Positions 1-11,968 of a stretch of DNA of 64,000 bases are shown here, one piece after another. Made by a program: the position numbers and the translations under genes. The notes beneath the pieces were generated by a model. It was not told the origin of the DNA. It made no database searches and saw nothing but the letters and a program-made list of their open reading frames with translations. The stretch comes from Penelope pileata (taxonomy: Eukaryota > Chordata > Aves > Galliformes > Cracidae), in the NCBI GenBank assembly GCA_013396635.1, contig WBMW01003953.1, positions 66,226-130,225 on the forward strand, in the 5' to 3' direction. The number at the start of each line of letters is the position of its first letter. Position 1 is the first letter of the stretch.

Positions 1-649
1 GAGCCGAGGTCACTCCACTGCCATCCCCACAGGACAGCACCTTCCTGTGCCCACCAACGGGAGCGTGCCCGCTCCCACCAACAGGAGCGTTCCTGTGCCC
101 ACCAATGGGAGCGTGTCCATGCCCACCAACGGGAGCGTGCCCACTCCCACCACCAGCATCATTCCTTTGCCTGCCAACAGGAGCGTGTCCATGCCCACCA
201 ACAGGAGCGTGCCCGTGCCCACTGGAAGCTGCCATGCCCCAGTGGGTTCAACAGAGCAGGTAGGCAGGAGGCAGCGATAACCAGAAACCCATTCGGATGC
301 AGGTGTTGGCTTTTCCACAATCTGCCACCTTGAAGTATTCGTTTTCAAGATGCATTCTCATCGTCATAGCAACAACAAGCACAACGCGGAGTCGATGTAC
401 TCACCATTCTTCTGAGGTGCAAAATCAGAGCGAGGGCTGGGGAGAACACCGGGGAAGGCAGCTCCCATGGCACCCGCACCAAGCCCCAGCCATCCCCGCT
501 CCCTGCAGCGCTGGGACGGGGCAGTGCAGAACCACGCCAGACTGCGCTCCCCATGTCCCAGCCTGGGTCCCACAGGTGCTCCCATGAGTCCCGATGCACA
601 CGACGGCCATAGCATGGGTCAGCCCCGCTGTGCCCCCCCAGCCCCTCAC
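1..649 (-). other. Start of SHANK3 intron downstream of exon A
   Basis: Contains the 24-bp minisatellite (41-225) and otherwise unique sequence. I see no exon; the SH3-coding exon must lie beyond the window. Confidence 0.8.
41..225. repeat. 24-bp minisatellite in intron after exon A
   Basis: Seven consecutive 24-bp units of the form cccaccaacgggagcgtgcc(n)4 run from about 50 to 217, with a partial unit on the left. The unit length is a multiple of three, so both strands show an open frame; the repeat explains this and it is not evidence of coding. The array lies about 425 bp downstream of the exon A donor. Confidence 0.93.
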
Positions 650-980
650 CTGGCCTTGCCGCGGCTGCTCCTCCGCAGCGTGGGCAGGTCGACCTCCTTC
701 TCCTCCTGCACGCGCTGCAGGGACGGGGAGCGGCTGTGGGCGCTGCGGGAGCTGGCCAGGCTGCCGTCCCCGCCACCGGCCCCCACTGCAGCCTCCTGCA
801 TCTGCACCAGCAGCTGGGGGGGCAAGCTGCGCAGCGAGGGCACCGGCGAGTAGGAGGCCCGGCTCTCTGCCTTCAGGTTGTTGTCGCTGGCCGAGCGCTG
901 CAGCATGCGCGGGGAGGAGAGGCCGCCGGCGCCGAGGATCCGTCTGCGCTTGGTGTAGCTGGGCGTCTCCCTGAAAGGCA
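650..980 (-). CDS. SHANK3: SHANK3 exon A: linker between ankyrin repeats and SH3 domain
   Basis: The 331-nt exon opens with TG completing valine, then PFRETPSYTKRRR, and ends GKA plus two bases before the donor GGCCAG|GTGAGGGGC. The acceptor is CCTCTTTTGCAG. It encodes the basic, serine-rich linker that connects the ankyrin repeats to SH3: LQRSASDNNLK, then SLRSLPPQLLVQ, a glycine-rich stretch (GAGGGDGS), SRSPSLQR and VQEEKE. The motifs FRETPSY, LQRSASD and SLRSLP are shared with SHANK3. NNL after RSASD and SRSPSL resemble SHANK2, which suggests that the bird protein keeps ancestral residues lost in mammals (inference). The linker is predicted to be disordered and phosphorylatable. No SH3 exon follows in the remaining 649 bp. 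Confidence 0.95.
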
Positions 981-1093
981 CTGCAAAAGAGGCAGGAGAG
1001 AGGCATCAGGGTGGGGTGCACAGGGCAGAGCTGGGGTCACGCTGGGGCAGGAAGATGGTGGCAGAGAAGGAGCATGGAGTTGGGGCGGGAGCC

Positions 1094-1150
1094 ATCACAG
1101 AATGGCTTGGGGTGGAAGGGACCCCAAAGATCGCCCGGTTCCAGCTCTGG
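1094..1150 (-). mobile_element. CR1 LINE 3' tail fragment
   Basis: The text tcacagaatggcttgg followed by ggtggaagggaccccaaaga is the reverse complement of a CR1 3' terminus. Sequence beyond about 1,150 is not recognisable. Confidence 0.7.
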
Positions 1151-1745
1151 TTGGGAGAGTTGGATTAGGAGGGTTTGGAGGCAGCATCTGGGGAGGCACC
1201 ATGGAGCCCTGTGCAGGGACACAGCCATGGCGAGGGTCAGGGCCACCAGTGGGACCCCTGCGGCCCCCTGGCAGCCCCCAGCCTGGTTCAGAGGTGGGCA
1301 CCTGCACAGGACGTGGTCACTGACCAAGATCTTGGCCATCAGTTACTCCTCTGTTCTGGATGTAGGACTGAATCGATCGTTTTAGGCGTGGGCCATGGGC
1401 CTCAAAAACAATGTACAGAGCCAAACACCAGCTACCACCTGCCCTTCCTGCCCCCTCACCCAGCCCTCAGCAGCGTCTGGAAGAAGCAGACTGCACAAAG
1501 CCACCCGGGGTGCCAGCTCCTGCCTCTGCCAGCAGCTCTGCAGAGGGAGGGGGACAGGAAACAGAGAACCTTGCAGAGATGCAGAGGGACGAGCGCTCTG
1601 CAGCCATGGCATGCACACACCATGGAGCCGGAGTGTTGCAGAGCTCAGGTCAAGAAAGATACATTTTTCTAAATTTTGTTTAATGAATCTGTTTGTTTAA
1701 TGAATCTGTTCATCCTGAAGCTTCACGTGCCTAAAGTGAGTTTCA

Positions 1746-1836
1746 CATCATAGAATCAGAGAATGGTTCAGGTTGGAAGGGACCTTAGAGATCATCTTGT
1801 TCCAACCCCACTGCCATGGGCAAGGACACATCTGTG
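1746..1836 (-). mobile_element. CR1 LINE 3' tail fragment
   Basis: Starts catagaatcagagaatggtt and continues through ggaagggacctt and ctgccatgggcaaggacac, the usual CR1 3' end in minus orientation. Confidence 0.88.
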
Positions 1837-1881
1837 GCACCTTCAGCAGGGAACCCACAGTTATCAGCATCCAGCTCACTT

Positions 1882-2170
1882 CACAGAACCATAGGACATC
1901 CCAGATTGGAAGGGACCCGCAGGGATCATCGAGTCCACCCTCTGCCCAGGGGGTGGGGGAGTGCCTGTCCCTGGGGCTGTTCCAGAACCGTGGGGATGTG
2001 GCACTGGGGATGGGGCTCAGTGGGCACTGGGAGATGGCCTGGGGTTGGGCTTGGACATCTCAGAGGGATTTTCCAGCCGTAACGATTCTGTGACTCTATG
2101 ATTCCACAGAGGAGTGCCCAAAATCCAGACCCTGTGTCTGAGAGACGTGTCCAAATGCTCCTGGAGCTCC
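1882..2170 (-). mobile_element. CR1 LINE fragment interrupted by a second CR1
   Basis: 1,882-1,940 is a minus-oriented CR1 tail (cacagaaccataggacatcc ... agtccaccc). Its expected continuation (caaaatccagaccctgtgtc ... gtccaaatgctcctggagct) resumes at about 2,106-2,170. The 160 bp between them is a different CR1 in plus orientation, so this is a nested insertion. Confidence 0.75.
1943..2105 (+). mobile_element. CR1 LINE 3' end nested in another CR1
   Basis: Reads gtgggggagtgcctgtccct ... tctcagagggattttccagc and ends gattctgtgactctatgatt, the canonical CR1 3' terminus in plus orientation, inside the minus-oriented copy at 1,882-2,170. Confidence 0.85.
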
Positions 2171-5100
2171 AGCAGCCTGGTGCTGTGACCACTAAGCCCG
2201 GGGCAAACTCAGTGACAAGAGCAAGGGGACACAGAACGGCCCCGAGGCACTGCGATGTCTCTGCGCTCCTGCCCAAAGGCGCACTCGGGAGCGGTGCCAT
2301 CCTGCTCCAGGGGTGCTGCTCCCACGGAGCCAGGCGTGCAGCAAGGTGCTGAGCCCCGAGCACGGCCCAGTGACCGCAGCCAGGCTCCAGCAGGACACGG
2401 GCTGACACGGAGCGAGGTCTTGCACCCCGCTCCAGCCCGGTCTGAGCACCATGGCAGCACCTCCCAGCTGTGCTGCGCAGCCACGCTCGGGATATTTTTC
2501 TGAGCAATATTTTAGGTTCGAAGTACAAGAATTTCAGGCGCCCGTAAATCTTCCCGTTGTCATAGCAACTGGAAGCATTTGTTCCCTGATGTTTCCCAGC
2601 CACATGGTGGGGGGATTTCTGCTGGCAGTGCCCGTGCCCCCCGCGGTGGCCCCAGCCACCATCAGAGCATGGCAGCACCGTGAGCGCCTCACACCCGGGG
2701 CATCCCATGGGACAAATGGGACAAAACGGGGACCCAGGCACGATGAGAGATGGCCAAGGGAAAGAGGCATGGTCTGGGTCACGTAAATGTGCTGTGGGGC
2801 TCAGGTGCATGGGAGCCTGCAGGACGGCAGCAAACAGGAGTCGAACGCCATCCCGTCACCACAACGCACTCGAGCCAAAGTCAGAGCCCTCAAAGGCAAC
2901 GCTCAGCGCGTCCCGTTGACAAGGACGGCCACCAGGATTCGTGTGTCACCCAGACGCGACAGATCTCCGGGAGACATTTAATTTTGTACTACATTACCTC
3001 TCGTAGAAAAACACCGAAGAAGTCAGAGAAGCAAATATTAAATAGGCGCGTGTCACAATAACTGACACATTTAAAAATGATCAGAAATTGGAAATCGTCA
3101 CTGGAAACACAAGGACGTTCCCTGCCAGTCTCAAAGGCCTGCTTTCCAACCAAAGCAATCCACGTACTTGAAGCAGTTGTTGAAAACAAGGCACAGAGTT
3201 ACTTTCAGTGGAAGTGCTGAACGCCGAGCAGTGATGAAAGCGCATCAGCCATGGCCCGAATACCTTCCCAAACCAGAAGCCAGGGCAAACAGCAAGGAGC
3301 ACCTCCAGGGTGCGCTTCCAGGGACCCAAAGCTCAGGTGGAACCCAGCGACCATGGGACCGTAAGCTGAACGGCTGCGAGCCCACAGCAGCTGTGAACCA
3401 AGCGTGAGCTCAGGGCAGCCCCAGCAGGAGCGGCCAGCAGGAGCCATAGGGCCGAGCTGGGGAGCTGCAGGGCCCAGGGAGGAGCCTCAGCAGTGCTCTG
3501 CCAGGAAGCGCTGCCACAGAGAAGGCCTGGTTGGGACCCCCATCGTATTAAAAATACTCCTCAAGGAAAAATTCAAGATCTAGGAGAACATGCCTGGCCC
3601 ATTTTTCATCCATCCCAGACACAGCCAGGGGCAGCAGCTGGCCCTTCGCAGATGGCTGGGGCTCTGCACCCACACTGTGCTCCCCCTGCACACACACAGC
3701 CCCATCCCCTGCACACGCACAACCCCATCCCCTCCTGGGAGGCTAAAACGGCCACCAGGAGCTCCAGGGCTGCAGCCACGGCCCCATGGAGGCATCGGGC
3801 AGTCACTGCCCTTCCATGCTCAGCATCGCTGGGGTTGGCACCAAGGCCAGAGAGAAGGAGGGAGGAGAGCAAGAGCGCAGAACGCTGTCCTTCAGACAAC
3901 ACGAGTGGGCCTGGTTTGAGGGCACTTTGTAAATTAACATTTCCTTTCTTGATATTATCTGCTTAGAACAAACACCACTGGGGTATGTTGAAGGATCACG
4001 CCCAAGCTCACTGTGAGTCCTGCTGGCAAGCTGCTCGTACTCAGCTGAACACCTGGCACAACGTGGCCAGTCAGGCAGTGGGCACAGGCAATGAAGGAAA
4101 AAAAAAAAAGCACAACATTATGGGGATAGCATGGAAAAATCTGGAAAACAGGAAAACACTGTTAGTATTCAATATAAGAGAAAAAAAAAAAAGGAAGCAG
4201 TGACTCATCTTGCAAAGGAAGAAAGCAGCACACCTGGCAGGAGATCCTCATGGCCCGTGGGGGATCTCCTCTGATCCCAGCGGCCCCAGCTTAACCGAGG
4301 GGCAGGAAGGCTGCCCCGTCCCCGCTGCCCTCCATGAGGGCACTGGCAGCGCTCCGGGAGCCATGGAGCAGGCACCGACCTCATCACAGGCAGTGAGCAC
4401 CCACTGCTGGGCAATTGGACACCAACAGGATGCTGCAGGACTCCCTGGCGAAGGGGAAGGCACTGCATAATTTCTGACAGAGGTCAGGGTAAGTGCTTTA
4501 ATTTGCCCTATGAAGTTCGTCACCCGGTCACCCATTTCCATGCTCTGCACTACAGCAGTCAGCACCTTACATATTCAGATGGCTCACTCCCAACACCAAA
4601 CTTATTGCAGCCATTCTAAAAACAAAGCAAAACACAACCTGCCTCTCAGGTTCACGCAGAGAGGAAGAGCAGCAGGGCTGCAGAAAACAGCTCAGGACCA
4701 CTCCACTACTCACAAACCCATTGAGCAGAACATCAGGCACGAGTGTCCCTGAAGCACAACATAACACAGCATTGACAGCAGCAAACGAGAAGGCTTCCAG
4801 GCCACATAAAGGCTGCACAGCCAAAGCTTCCTGAGCATTTAACTGCAGAAGCACGTTAAGAGATGGCCTTACAGCTGCAGCCTCTTGGAATACAGGAGGC
4901 CACCTGCAGTGTCTGAGTGATTTTAATTTGGCCCCCAGCGCACGGTAACCGCGTGCAAGGTGAGACTGAGACAGCTCACTTCGTTTGCCAAAGTGCAATT
5001 TAGGGGAAAGGGAGTCATGAGTCCAAAAACTGAGCAGAAAAAATTGTGTTTGCTACCACAGAAGCAGAGACTCTCAGATGAAGGATGTGCAGGCTGGGCA

Positions 5101-7079
5101 GATCCTAATCCTATGCCTGCCCCAGCACAGAGAGGAGAGCTCAGGGGACCCAGCCAGGCCCTGAGGACCCTCAGCACAGGGCTCTGCTGGCAGACACCTC
5201 GCCTGCCCCAGCTTTGGTGCTCAGCTCTGGAGCCCAGCGTGCTGCAGGGCCCGTCTCAGCATCGCTGTGCAGCTGGGAAGGCACCAAGACCAGATGCTGC
5301 GACAGAGAAGTCAGTGACCCAGGGACGATGACACCTGCCAGGAAAGCCTGGCTTATAGCTGAGAACGCAGACGAACAGACGTCCAGGCAGCTTCACAGCA
5401 GGAGAGCAATCAAAGGAACGCAGGTATTGCTTGTATGAGCGATATAGGGCCTTTCTCCCCAGATGCTCCAGAGCTTCTACAAAGCCCTCATCGAAACACG
5501 GACATGCATCCAGCCAGCCTGGATGCTCTGCCATGCAGGAACAGTGCAAGCCCGGGTCTGCTCTCACAACAGAAATCGGATATATTCAGGGAGATACAAA
5601 AAGATGCTCAACTGTGCTGTGCAACAAGACAGAGAAGCAAGGGAGACGAAATCTGTTGCATGTGGCAGAACTGTGAAAGAGAAGATTTCCTTGGCCCAGA
5701 TGGCAGAAAGGACAGAAGAGAGAACCACATTGCATGGCAGTGGGGGCTGGGGCAAATCCAAGAAACAGACCTCAAAATAGAGAGCAAATGGTGGAGGCAG
5801 TCTGGTGTCGAGGGGTGCTATGAGCACACTTGTTTGCACAGCAAGTCCAGCAGAAAATCAGCACTTGGCAGAGGCACAGTCACGATGACACCAAAGGCAC
5901 CAGGAAGGCGTCAGGGGCCGCAGCAGACAGCAGACGGAGGGCACTGCGTGCACGGGGCAGTGACACAGGACAGCGGTGCAGCACTGTGCAGAGCCTGGCT
6001 CAGCGCTGGGAGCTCTCCAGGTGCCCTTTGCTGCTGTTGCTTTCCCAGGAGCAGCCATAACTTCTCATAATTTGCTGTTTACTTCTCTCCCTGGTGGAGC
6101 ACTGCATATTCAAAAGCAAAAAATCTGGGGAAACCCTGCACTGCTCCGTGGGAGATGAGAGAAAGGAGAGAACTTCTCACCAGGGCTGAAAATGTTCAAT
6201 GAACTCTAACTGTGCTCTGAGCAGCACGATTCAGAGGCTCTGGCTACCCAACAGGGGAGAACGCAGTCACTGGAGCACAACAGCCAAACTCCATGGGTAA
6301 CGACATCCATGGCTTCAGAACAGCGATCCCAGCCCCATTTAATGTCCTAAAAGCAGGAGAGGAGACATCATCCAGGCTGCCCTGAGGGCACGCAGGGGCT
6401 CAGCTCCCACGTGGGTTCCACTGGGGATGCTGAGGTCCTGCCTGCTCCATTGGCTCTAACCCCTGGGGCAGCCCCATCCAGCACCACAGCACGGCCTCAT
6501 TCAACTGAAAAATCAGCTCCCCCTCAGCGTTACGGAGACCAGAAGTGCAATGAGCAAGGTCTCCATCGCGCTGCTTTCCCCACTGTGTCCCCTGCATGAG
6601 CCCCAGCTCGCTGCCGAGATGCAACTGCCCCATCCTCTGCAGGCCATGGTCGCATCAGTGTGACGAAAGCTGAAGTCACACTCCTCCCCAGAAAGAAACT
6701 GGCTGGGAGGACGCTGCTGGAGGACACCGGAGGTGTGTCCACGAGGGCCGGTGCTGATCTGACCCCGTCCTACACCGGAGGGCCCTGGTGCTCCAGGCCG
6801 TGCTGCGCTGCAGGCCGTGCACCAGGCCGCGCTCCAGGCTGCTCCCAGCGCTCCCAACATCAGCACCCAGAGGCCAGGCCAACCCGGCAGCACCACAGAC
6901 AGCACACAGAAAACACAGCTGGGGCAGCTCTATCCTGGGTCAGTGTAAATCAGAGCCGTGCAAAAGTGAGGGGCAGGAAGACACCATGGCACGTGGGTCA
7001 GACAGGAGCCCTTCTTAGGCCATGAGCGGAGGCCAGCACAGCCCCTGGTACAACCAATTCCCCTGTGCTTGGCACTGTG

Positions 7080-7565
7080 AGGCTGCACCTCAGGGCTGTG
7101 CTCAGCTCTGGGCCCCTCACTGCCAGGGAGACATCGAGGAGCACATCCAGGGGGGGAACGGAGCTGTGGGGTCTGAGCTCAGCGCTGGGGGAGCACTGAG
7201 GGAGCTGCGATGGGGCAGCGTGGGGCAGAGGGGGCAGGGAGACCTCATGGCTCCATGCAACGCCCTGAGAGGAGGGAAGGGGGCAGGGGGGTCCTCTGCT
7301 GCCAGGAACAGCGCTGGGACGGGAGGGGATGGCCTCCCGCTGCCCAGGGGAGGGTCAGCCTGGGGACAGGGGACATTTCTCCTCCCCAGAGCGGTCAGGC
7401 ACTGGCCCAGCTGCCCAGGGGTGGGGGAGTGCCCGTCCCTGGGGGTGCTGAGAGCCGTGGGGATGTGGCCCTGGGGCCATGGCTGAGTGGGCATGGGGGG
7501 ATGGGCTGGGGTTGGGTTGGGGGTCTCAGAGGGCTTCTCCAGCCTTAATGAGTCCATGAATCTGT
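7080..7565 (+). mobile_element. CR1 LINE 3' fragment (young subfamily)
   Basis: About 480 bp in plus orientation ending ggcttctccagccttaatga. It is near-identical by eye over about 230 bp to the inverted copies at 13,716-13,948, 17,231-17,555 and 62,539-62,820 (shared segment gaggggatggcctcccgctg). It is one of the least decayed CR1 copies in the window. Confidence 0.9.
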
Positions 7566-10082
7566 AACGAGAAGAGCAGCTTTGCCTTAGTTTGCCAGGT
7601 GAAGCTCCAAGGAAGGCTCCCTGCCCCCAGCCCCCAAACCTGCGCCCCAGTGGGGAAGAGAGGGAAGCGAGAGCAATAAAGAGAAAACTTTGCGCAGTTC
7701 GTACAATCAGCTTTGAAGATTCTTTTCTCTACCTTCTCAAGAGTTTAATCAAAGTGTGTTTACTGGGTTTCTCGCAGCAAAATGAATCACTTCAGTTACC
7801 ATGACAGCGCTGCTCAAAGAAGTACAACCGTGCTCCAGCCAGCCTGGTTAATCTGACGCTTCCGTGTTTGCTTTTACCCTCCAGAAGGAGGAACGCAAAG
7901 CTCTTGGGTTGGAAATGCCTCTCCCTGCTCCGGTGCTGGGGGAGTGGGGTGCAGCGGGGGCTCCCCGAGGAGCTCCGGGCCCCGAGGGGCTGTGCTGGCA
8001 CCTGGGCGGCACCTGGGCCGCGCTCCGAGCAGCCCCGAGCTGCAGCCTAATGAACCACGATGTAATCAACGCTCCGAGGTTATTTAGAGATTTACTGGCT
8101 CGATGTTAAATATTCATGTAAAAGAGCAAAAGCGCACGAAGTGCAAATGTCTCCGCAGTTCCAAGCGGAGAGGCCACATTTACATTTTAATAGTGGAAAA
8201 TTACAAAGCAGAACGGAGGAGGCACATGGCATCTCCCCTCCCGCGGCACGCTGATGCCCGGGCTTCTCCCCCGTGCCGGAGAGCAGGCTGCTCCCAGAGA
8301 GCTTCCAGCTCTATTTTCCAGGAATGAAAACTAAAGGAAAAGGACAAGAGGATCGGGCAGACCAGAGCCGCCTCGGCTCCAAGGAGGTGGCAGCTCATTT
8401 ACCTCGGTCCTGAGAAGTAGTCCACTGGCAGGAATTAGAGCCTCATTACGGCTTGCTTTTTTTAAATTAAAAAAATGAAATCATCCTCCAACCATTCCTC
8501 CAGTCATCTCCATTTGGCTCTCAATTACCCAGGCTCACAGCTGATGCTGCATCCCTGGCCGCAGAGCTACCCCTCCTCTCTCCCCACCTCCGTGCGGGTC
8601 CCGCTGCTCGGTGCCAGCCCTGCCTGGCTGGGAGCAGGCTCCGCTCCGTATTTGTACGGCGTAAATTGAGGCTGCTAAAAATACATGTTAATTAAACTTG
8701 CTAGTTTTCCCCTACAAGCTATCCTCAGATGTACTGCTCACAGGTGAATTGGCAGCACATGATAGGAGATTTTCAGCCTCTCCCTTCAGAGAAAATCTAT
8801 CAGCCTGATGCATCTCAGCGCTGGAAATTTTTCCTTGCAAGAGTCTGGGGTTCCTCCTTGCTCTGCTTCACCTCGGTGCACTCAGCACGCTGAGAGCCCT
8901 GCTCGAACCACCAGGCCACTGCTCAAATCCCCCCAGCAGAAATCCTGACACAATGAAATTCATAGAAAATCAGAAAATCAGTAATACTCGTGATGCTTCT
9001 GATCTATATTTGAAAATAATTCCTATGCATACCTCTCCATCATCAAAAAGGCACCCAGAAAGAGAATTTCAAACTTCCTCCCACAACTCCAAGGATAGCA
9101 GTAAAGGACGTCTATTCAGTTATGTGCATTCAAATTAGCAAGCTAAAAGCTTCTGCAGCAAAGTTCAAAAGAATTTGTAATACAGCTGACTGAATTGCTG
9201 GCCTGTATCTGCAATGCTCCTTCCAACGTGCCAGAGGATAAGGAGGCAGCTCTGAAGGGTCACTGGGATGATTCAGATAACCGAGCTGCTATCACTTCGA
9301 GGAAAAGAGCCTGGGAAAACTGAAGCAGCACACTTATCAATTGGATTAAAAAGAAAAAAAAGCAGGAGAATTTAATTTGTATCAGCCGACACGGCTTTGA
9401 GAGCTCAAATCTCCCTGACAGGAGTAACTGTTGACACAGTCAGCCGGGGTGAGACTGTTGGCTTCGCTGTAATGATATTCTGAGCACATGCTGCCATGGG
9501 ACAAGACATCAGGGCAGGTTTTAACAGACAAAGAGACCATAATGAATCATTAACGGAGAATAATTGGGGATATTTCCAGTATTACTCTGCAAGCTGGTTC
9601 TCGGTACAGCAACACGAGTATTTTTATCTTTACCAATGACCTACGCTCACACACACGGATGGTTGGCAAAAAAAGGGCAGGTGATGCCCCAGCTGGTGCA
9701 AGGACGTCCAAGCAGCCGGCCTTAGGTGAAAGAGCCAGGGAGCAGGAAGGCACCCAGCCAGGTGAAGACAGCGGAGACCAGCACGAGGTGCAGGCCTCCC
9801 TCCTCTCCAGGGAGGAGAAACCGCAGTGCGAGGGGCTGCTCTTCCCAGCTCCATGACTGACACATGGATACACACTAAGATTTGAGTTCTCCTGGTCTGT
9901 ATTTCAATGCCATTTCCAAACAAGCACCGACAGCTAATGCTGCTCAGCTCAACCTTCCCAGCTAGGAGTGACCTTCTGCAGAATGACCACACATGGACTT
10001 CTGCTGTAGAACATCTCTAGTCCGAACCACTGAAATTGGTGTGTCAAGAAGAGCACCAGACCCGCCTCTACCTTGCTGTAAC

Positions 10083-10190
10083 TCATAGAAGCGTTTGGGT
10101 TGGGTTGGAAGGGACCTTCGAAGAGCATCCAGTTCAGCTGAAGGTCACCAACTTCTAGCACGACCCAGGAGCTGCCCCCCCATAGTTCAC
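10083..10190 (-). mobile_element. CR1 LINE 3' tail fragment
   Basis: Begins catagaagcgtttgggttgg and continues ggaagggaccttcgaagagc, a decayed CR1 tail in minus orientation. Confidence 0.8.
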
Positions 10191-10779
10191 TGCATTTTAT
10201 TTATTTATCCAACAGGTAACTACATCCTTTCTTAGGAACTGAGGGACTGGCCAGACCAAGGCTTCATGTACCTTAATACCCTGTTCGACAACAGTGAGCA
10301 AAAAGGTCTTTGTAGACAGCACAAGAAAGGACACACAGAAAGTGACCATTTCTAACTTCTCTCTTCATCACCGCCAGCTTACAGACTTCCAATTACCCTT
10401 ACAGATAGAATAAGCTCAGCAAAAACATCCACATTTACTACACATTCTGTGAAATTTTACACAATTAGGCAAAAAGAAATAAAGCTTACGACTGTACAAG
10501 TACTAATTTATGGTTTCCATACAAAGTTTTTCAACATCTACCTCATTTAGACTTTCCAAAAATTTCTTTGAGAAGGGATCAAGGGAAAAGGTTAGAAAGG
10601 AAGAAGAAATACGTGTCATAAGCTCTGCTTCTGCTGATCTCCCACGTTGACCTGAGTTGCTGTGTGCCACTCCACGGCGTAGCTCCACGAAAAGTTATCT
10701 CAGAGCTCGGCAGCAGTTAGAAACACTACTCACACACGAGAGACCATCACCCAAATCTCAGAAGCAAAGCAGACATCTC

Positions 10780-10935
10780 CGTGTCACTGGAGAAATCCCC
10801 CACCTCAACAAATGCTGAGTAGAGCCAGATGAGGTTCAGACCAAGGCAACAGGGATGGTGGTCAAAGATCTGAAATGGCATCACGCTTCCTTCATGAAAG
10901 GAAAAATTTTTCACCAAAAGTGCATAGTATGAATG
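10780..10935 (+). mobile_element. Possible very old CR1 fragment
   Basis: The segment with gggatggtggtcaaagatct and ttcatgaaaggaaaaat weakly resembles the CR1 region before the 3' UTR. Too diverged to be sure. Confidence 0.3.
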
Positions 10936-11260
10936 CAATACTGGACCTTAGCAACGAGCGATATGAAGCCATGGCACCCTAAGGAAGCAAAATGCTCCTT
11001 TAAATGGATCCTTCAAATCCTCATCTCCTCACAGGGGAAGACTGGGAGAATCAGTGCAGTTGGAAGAAGTCAGATTCTTCCACTCTCTGGGTAACCCCAG
11101 GCTGAGCTCACAAACACAGCTTCCGACACTCAGATTCACAGCTCACGGGGGTACCTGGAACAGGTGTTGGATGAGGACGGCACCAGAAGGAGACACTGAT
11201 CTTAGGCTGGCTCCATGATACTCTCATCAATGAGAAATAACTATTTTTTTTTTTCTGTTA

Positions 11261-11387
11261 GAAGTGCCCAAGGCCATGGATGGGCCCTGGGCAGCCTGAG
11301 CTGGTGGGCACCCAGCCCACGGCAGCGGTGGGGCTGGGGGGGCTCTGAGGGCCCTTCCAACCCAACTGTTCTGGGATTCTATGATTT
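11261..11387 (+). mobile_element. CR1 LINE 3' tail fragment
   Basis: Reads aagtgcccaaggccatggat ... gcccttccaacccaactgtt and ends gggattctatgatt, a plus-oriented CR1 terminus. Confidence 0.88.
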
Positions 11388-11534
11388 GGTTGGAGCTATG
11401 AAACATCAAAGCCAGGATTTTTTTGGCAACAACTGATAAATTCAACACTCGAAGGCTCACGTAATCTTCCTAACTTGCCATGGTCTAAATGAATGCCCTG
11501 GTGTCAATTCACACTGAGAATACACACACATGAG

Positions 11535-11968
11535 GATTGCCATCCAGAGGGACCTGGACAGGCTGGAGAGGTGGGCCCATGCCAACCTCATCAAGTCCAA
11601 CAAAGCCAAGTGCAAGGTCCTGCACCTGGCTNAGCCTTCCAGGACCTGAAGGGGCCTACAGGAAAGCTGGGGAGGGGCTTTTTACAAGGATAGATAATGA
11701 CAGGACAAGGGGTAACAGTTGTAAACTGAAAGAGGGTGGATTTAGAGTAGATATAAGGAAGAAATTCTTCCCTGTGAGGGTGGTGAGACACTGGAACAGG
11801 CTGCCCAGAGCAGTTGTGGATGCCCCCAACCTGGAGGTGTCCAAGGCCAGGCTGGATGGGGCTTTGGGCAACCTGGTCTAGTGGGAGGGGTCCTTGCCCA
11901 TGGCAGGGGGGTTGGAACAAGATGATCTCTAAGGTCCCTTCCAACCTGAACCATTCTACGGTTCTACA
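11535..11968 (+). mobile_element. CR1 LINE 3' fragment with end of ORF2
   Basis: Plus-oriented. It runs from the ORF2 3' region (atccagagggacctggacag, then aaactgaaagagggtggatt and aagaaattcttccctgtgag) to the 3' end (gtcccttccaacctgaacca). A single N at 11,632 sits where several hundred bases of the usual element are absent, so it is either a deletion or a gap written as one N. No intact reading frame. Confidence 0.92.

Noticed and set aside
41..225. CRISPR-like regular direct repeats, or a repetitive coding region
   Set aside because: The 24-bp units are contiguous with no unique spacers, in a vertebrate intron; it is a minisatellite whose unit length is a multiple of three.
1926..2810. 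294-codon open frame on the minus strand
   Set aside because: It runs through the nested CR1 copies in an unrelated frame and resembles no protein family; the openness reflects GC-rich repeat sequence.
5435..6070. 211-codon open frame on the plus strand
   Set aside because: No recognisable domain, low-complexity cysteine run near the end, no supporting gene structure.
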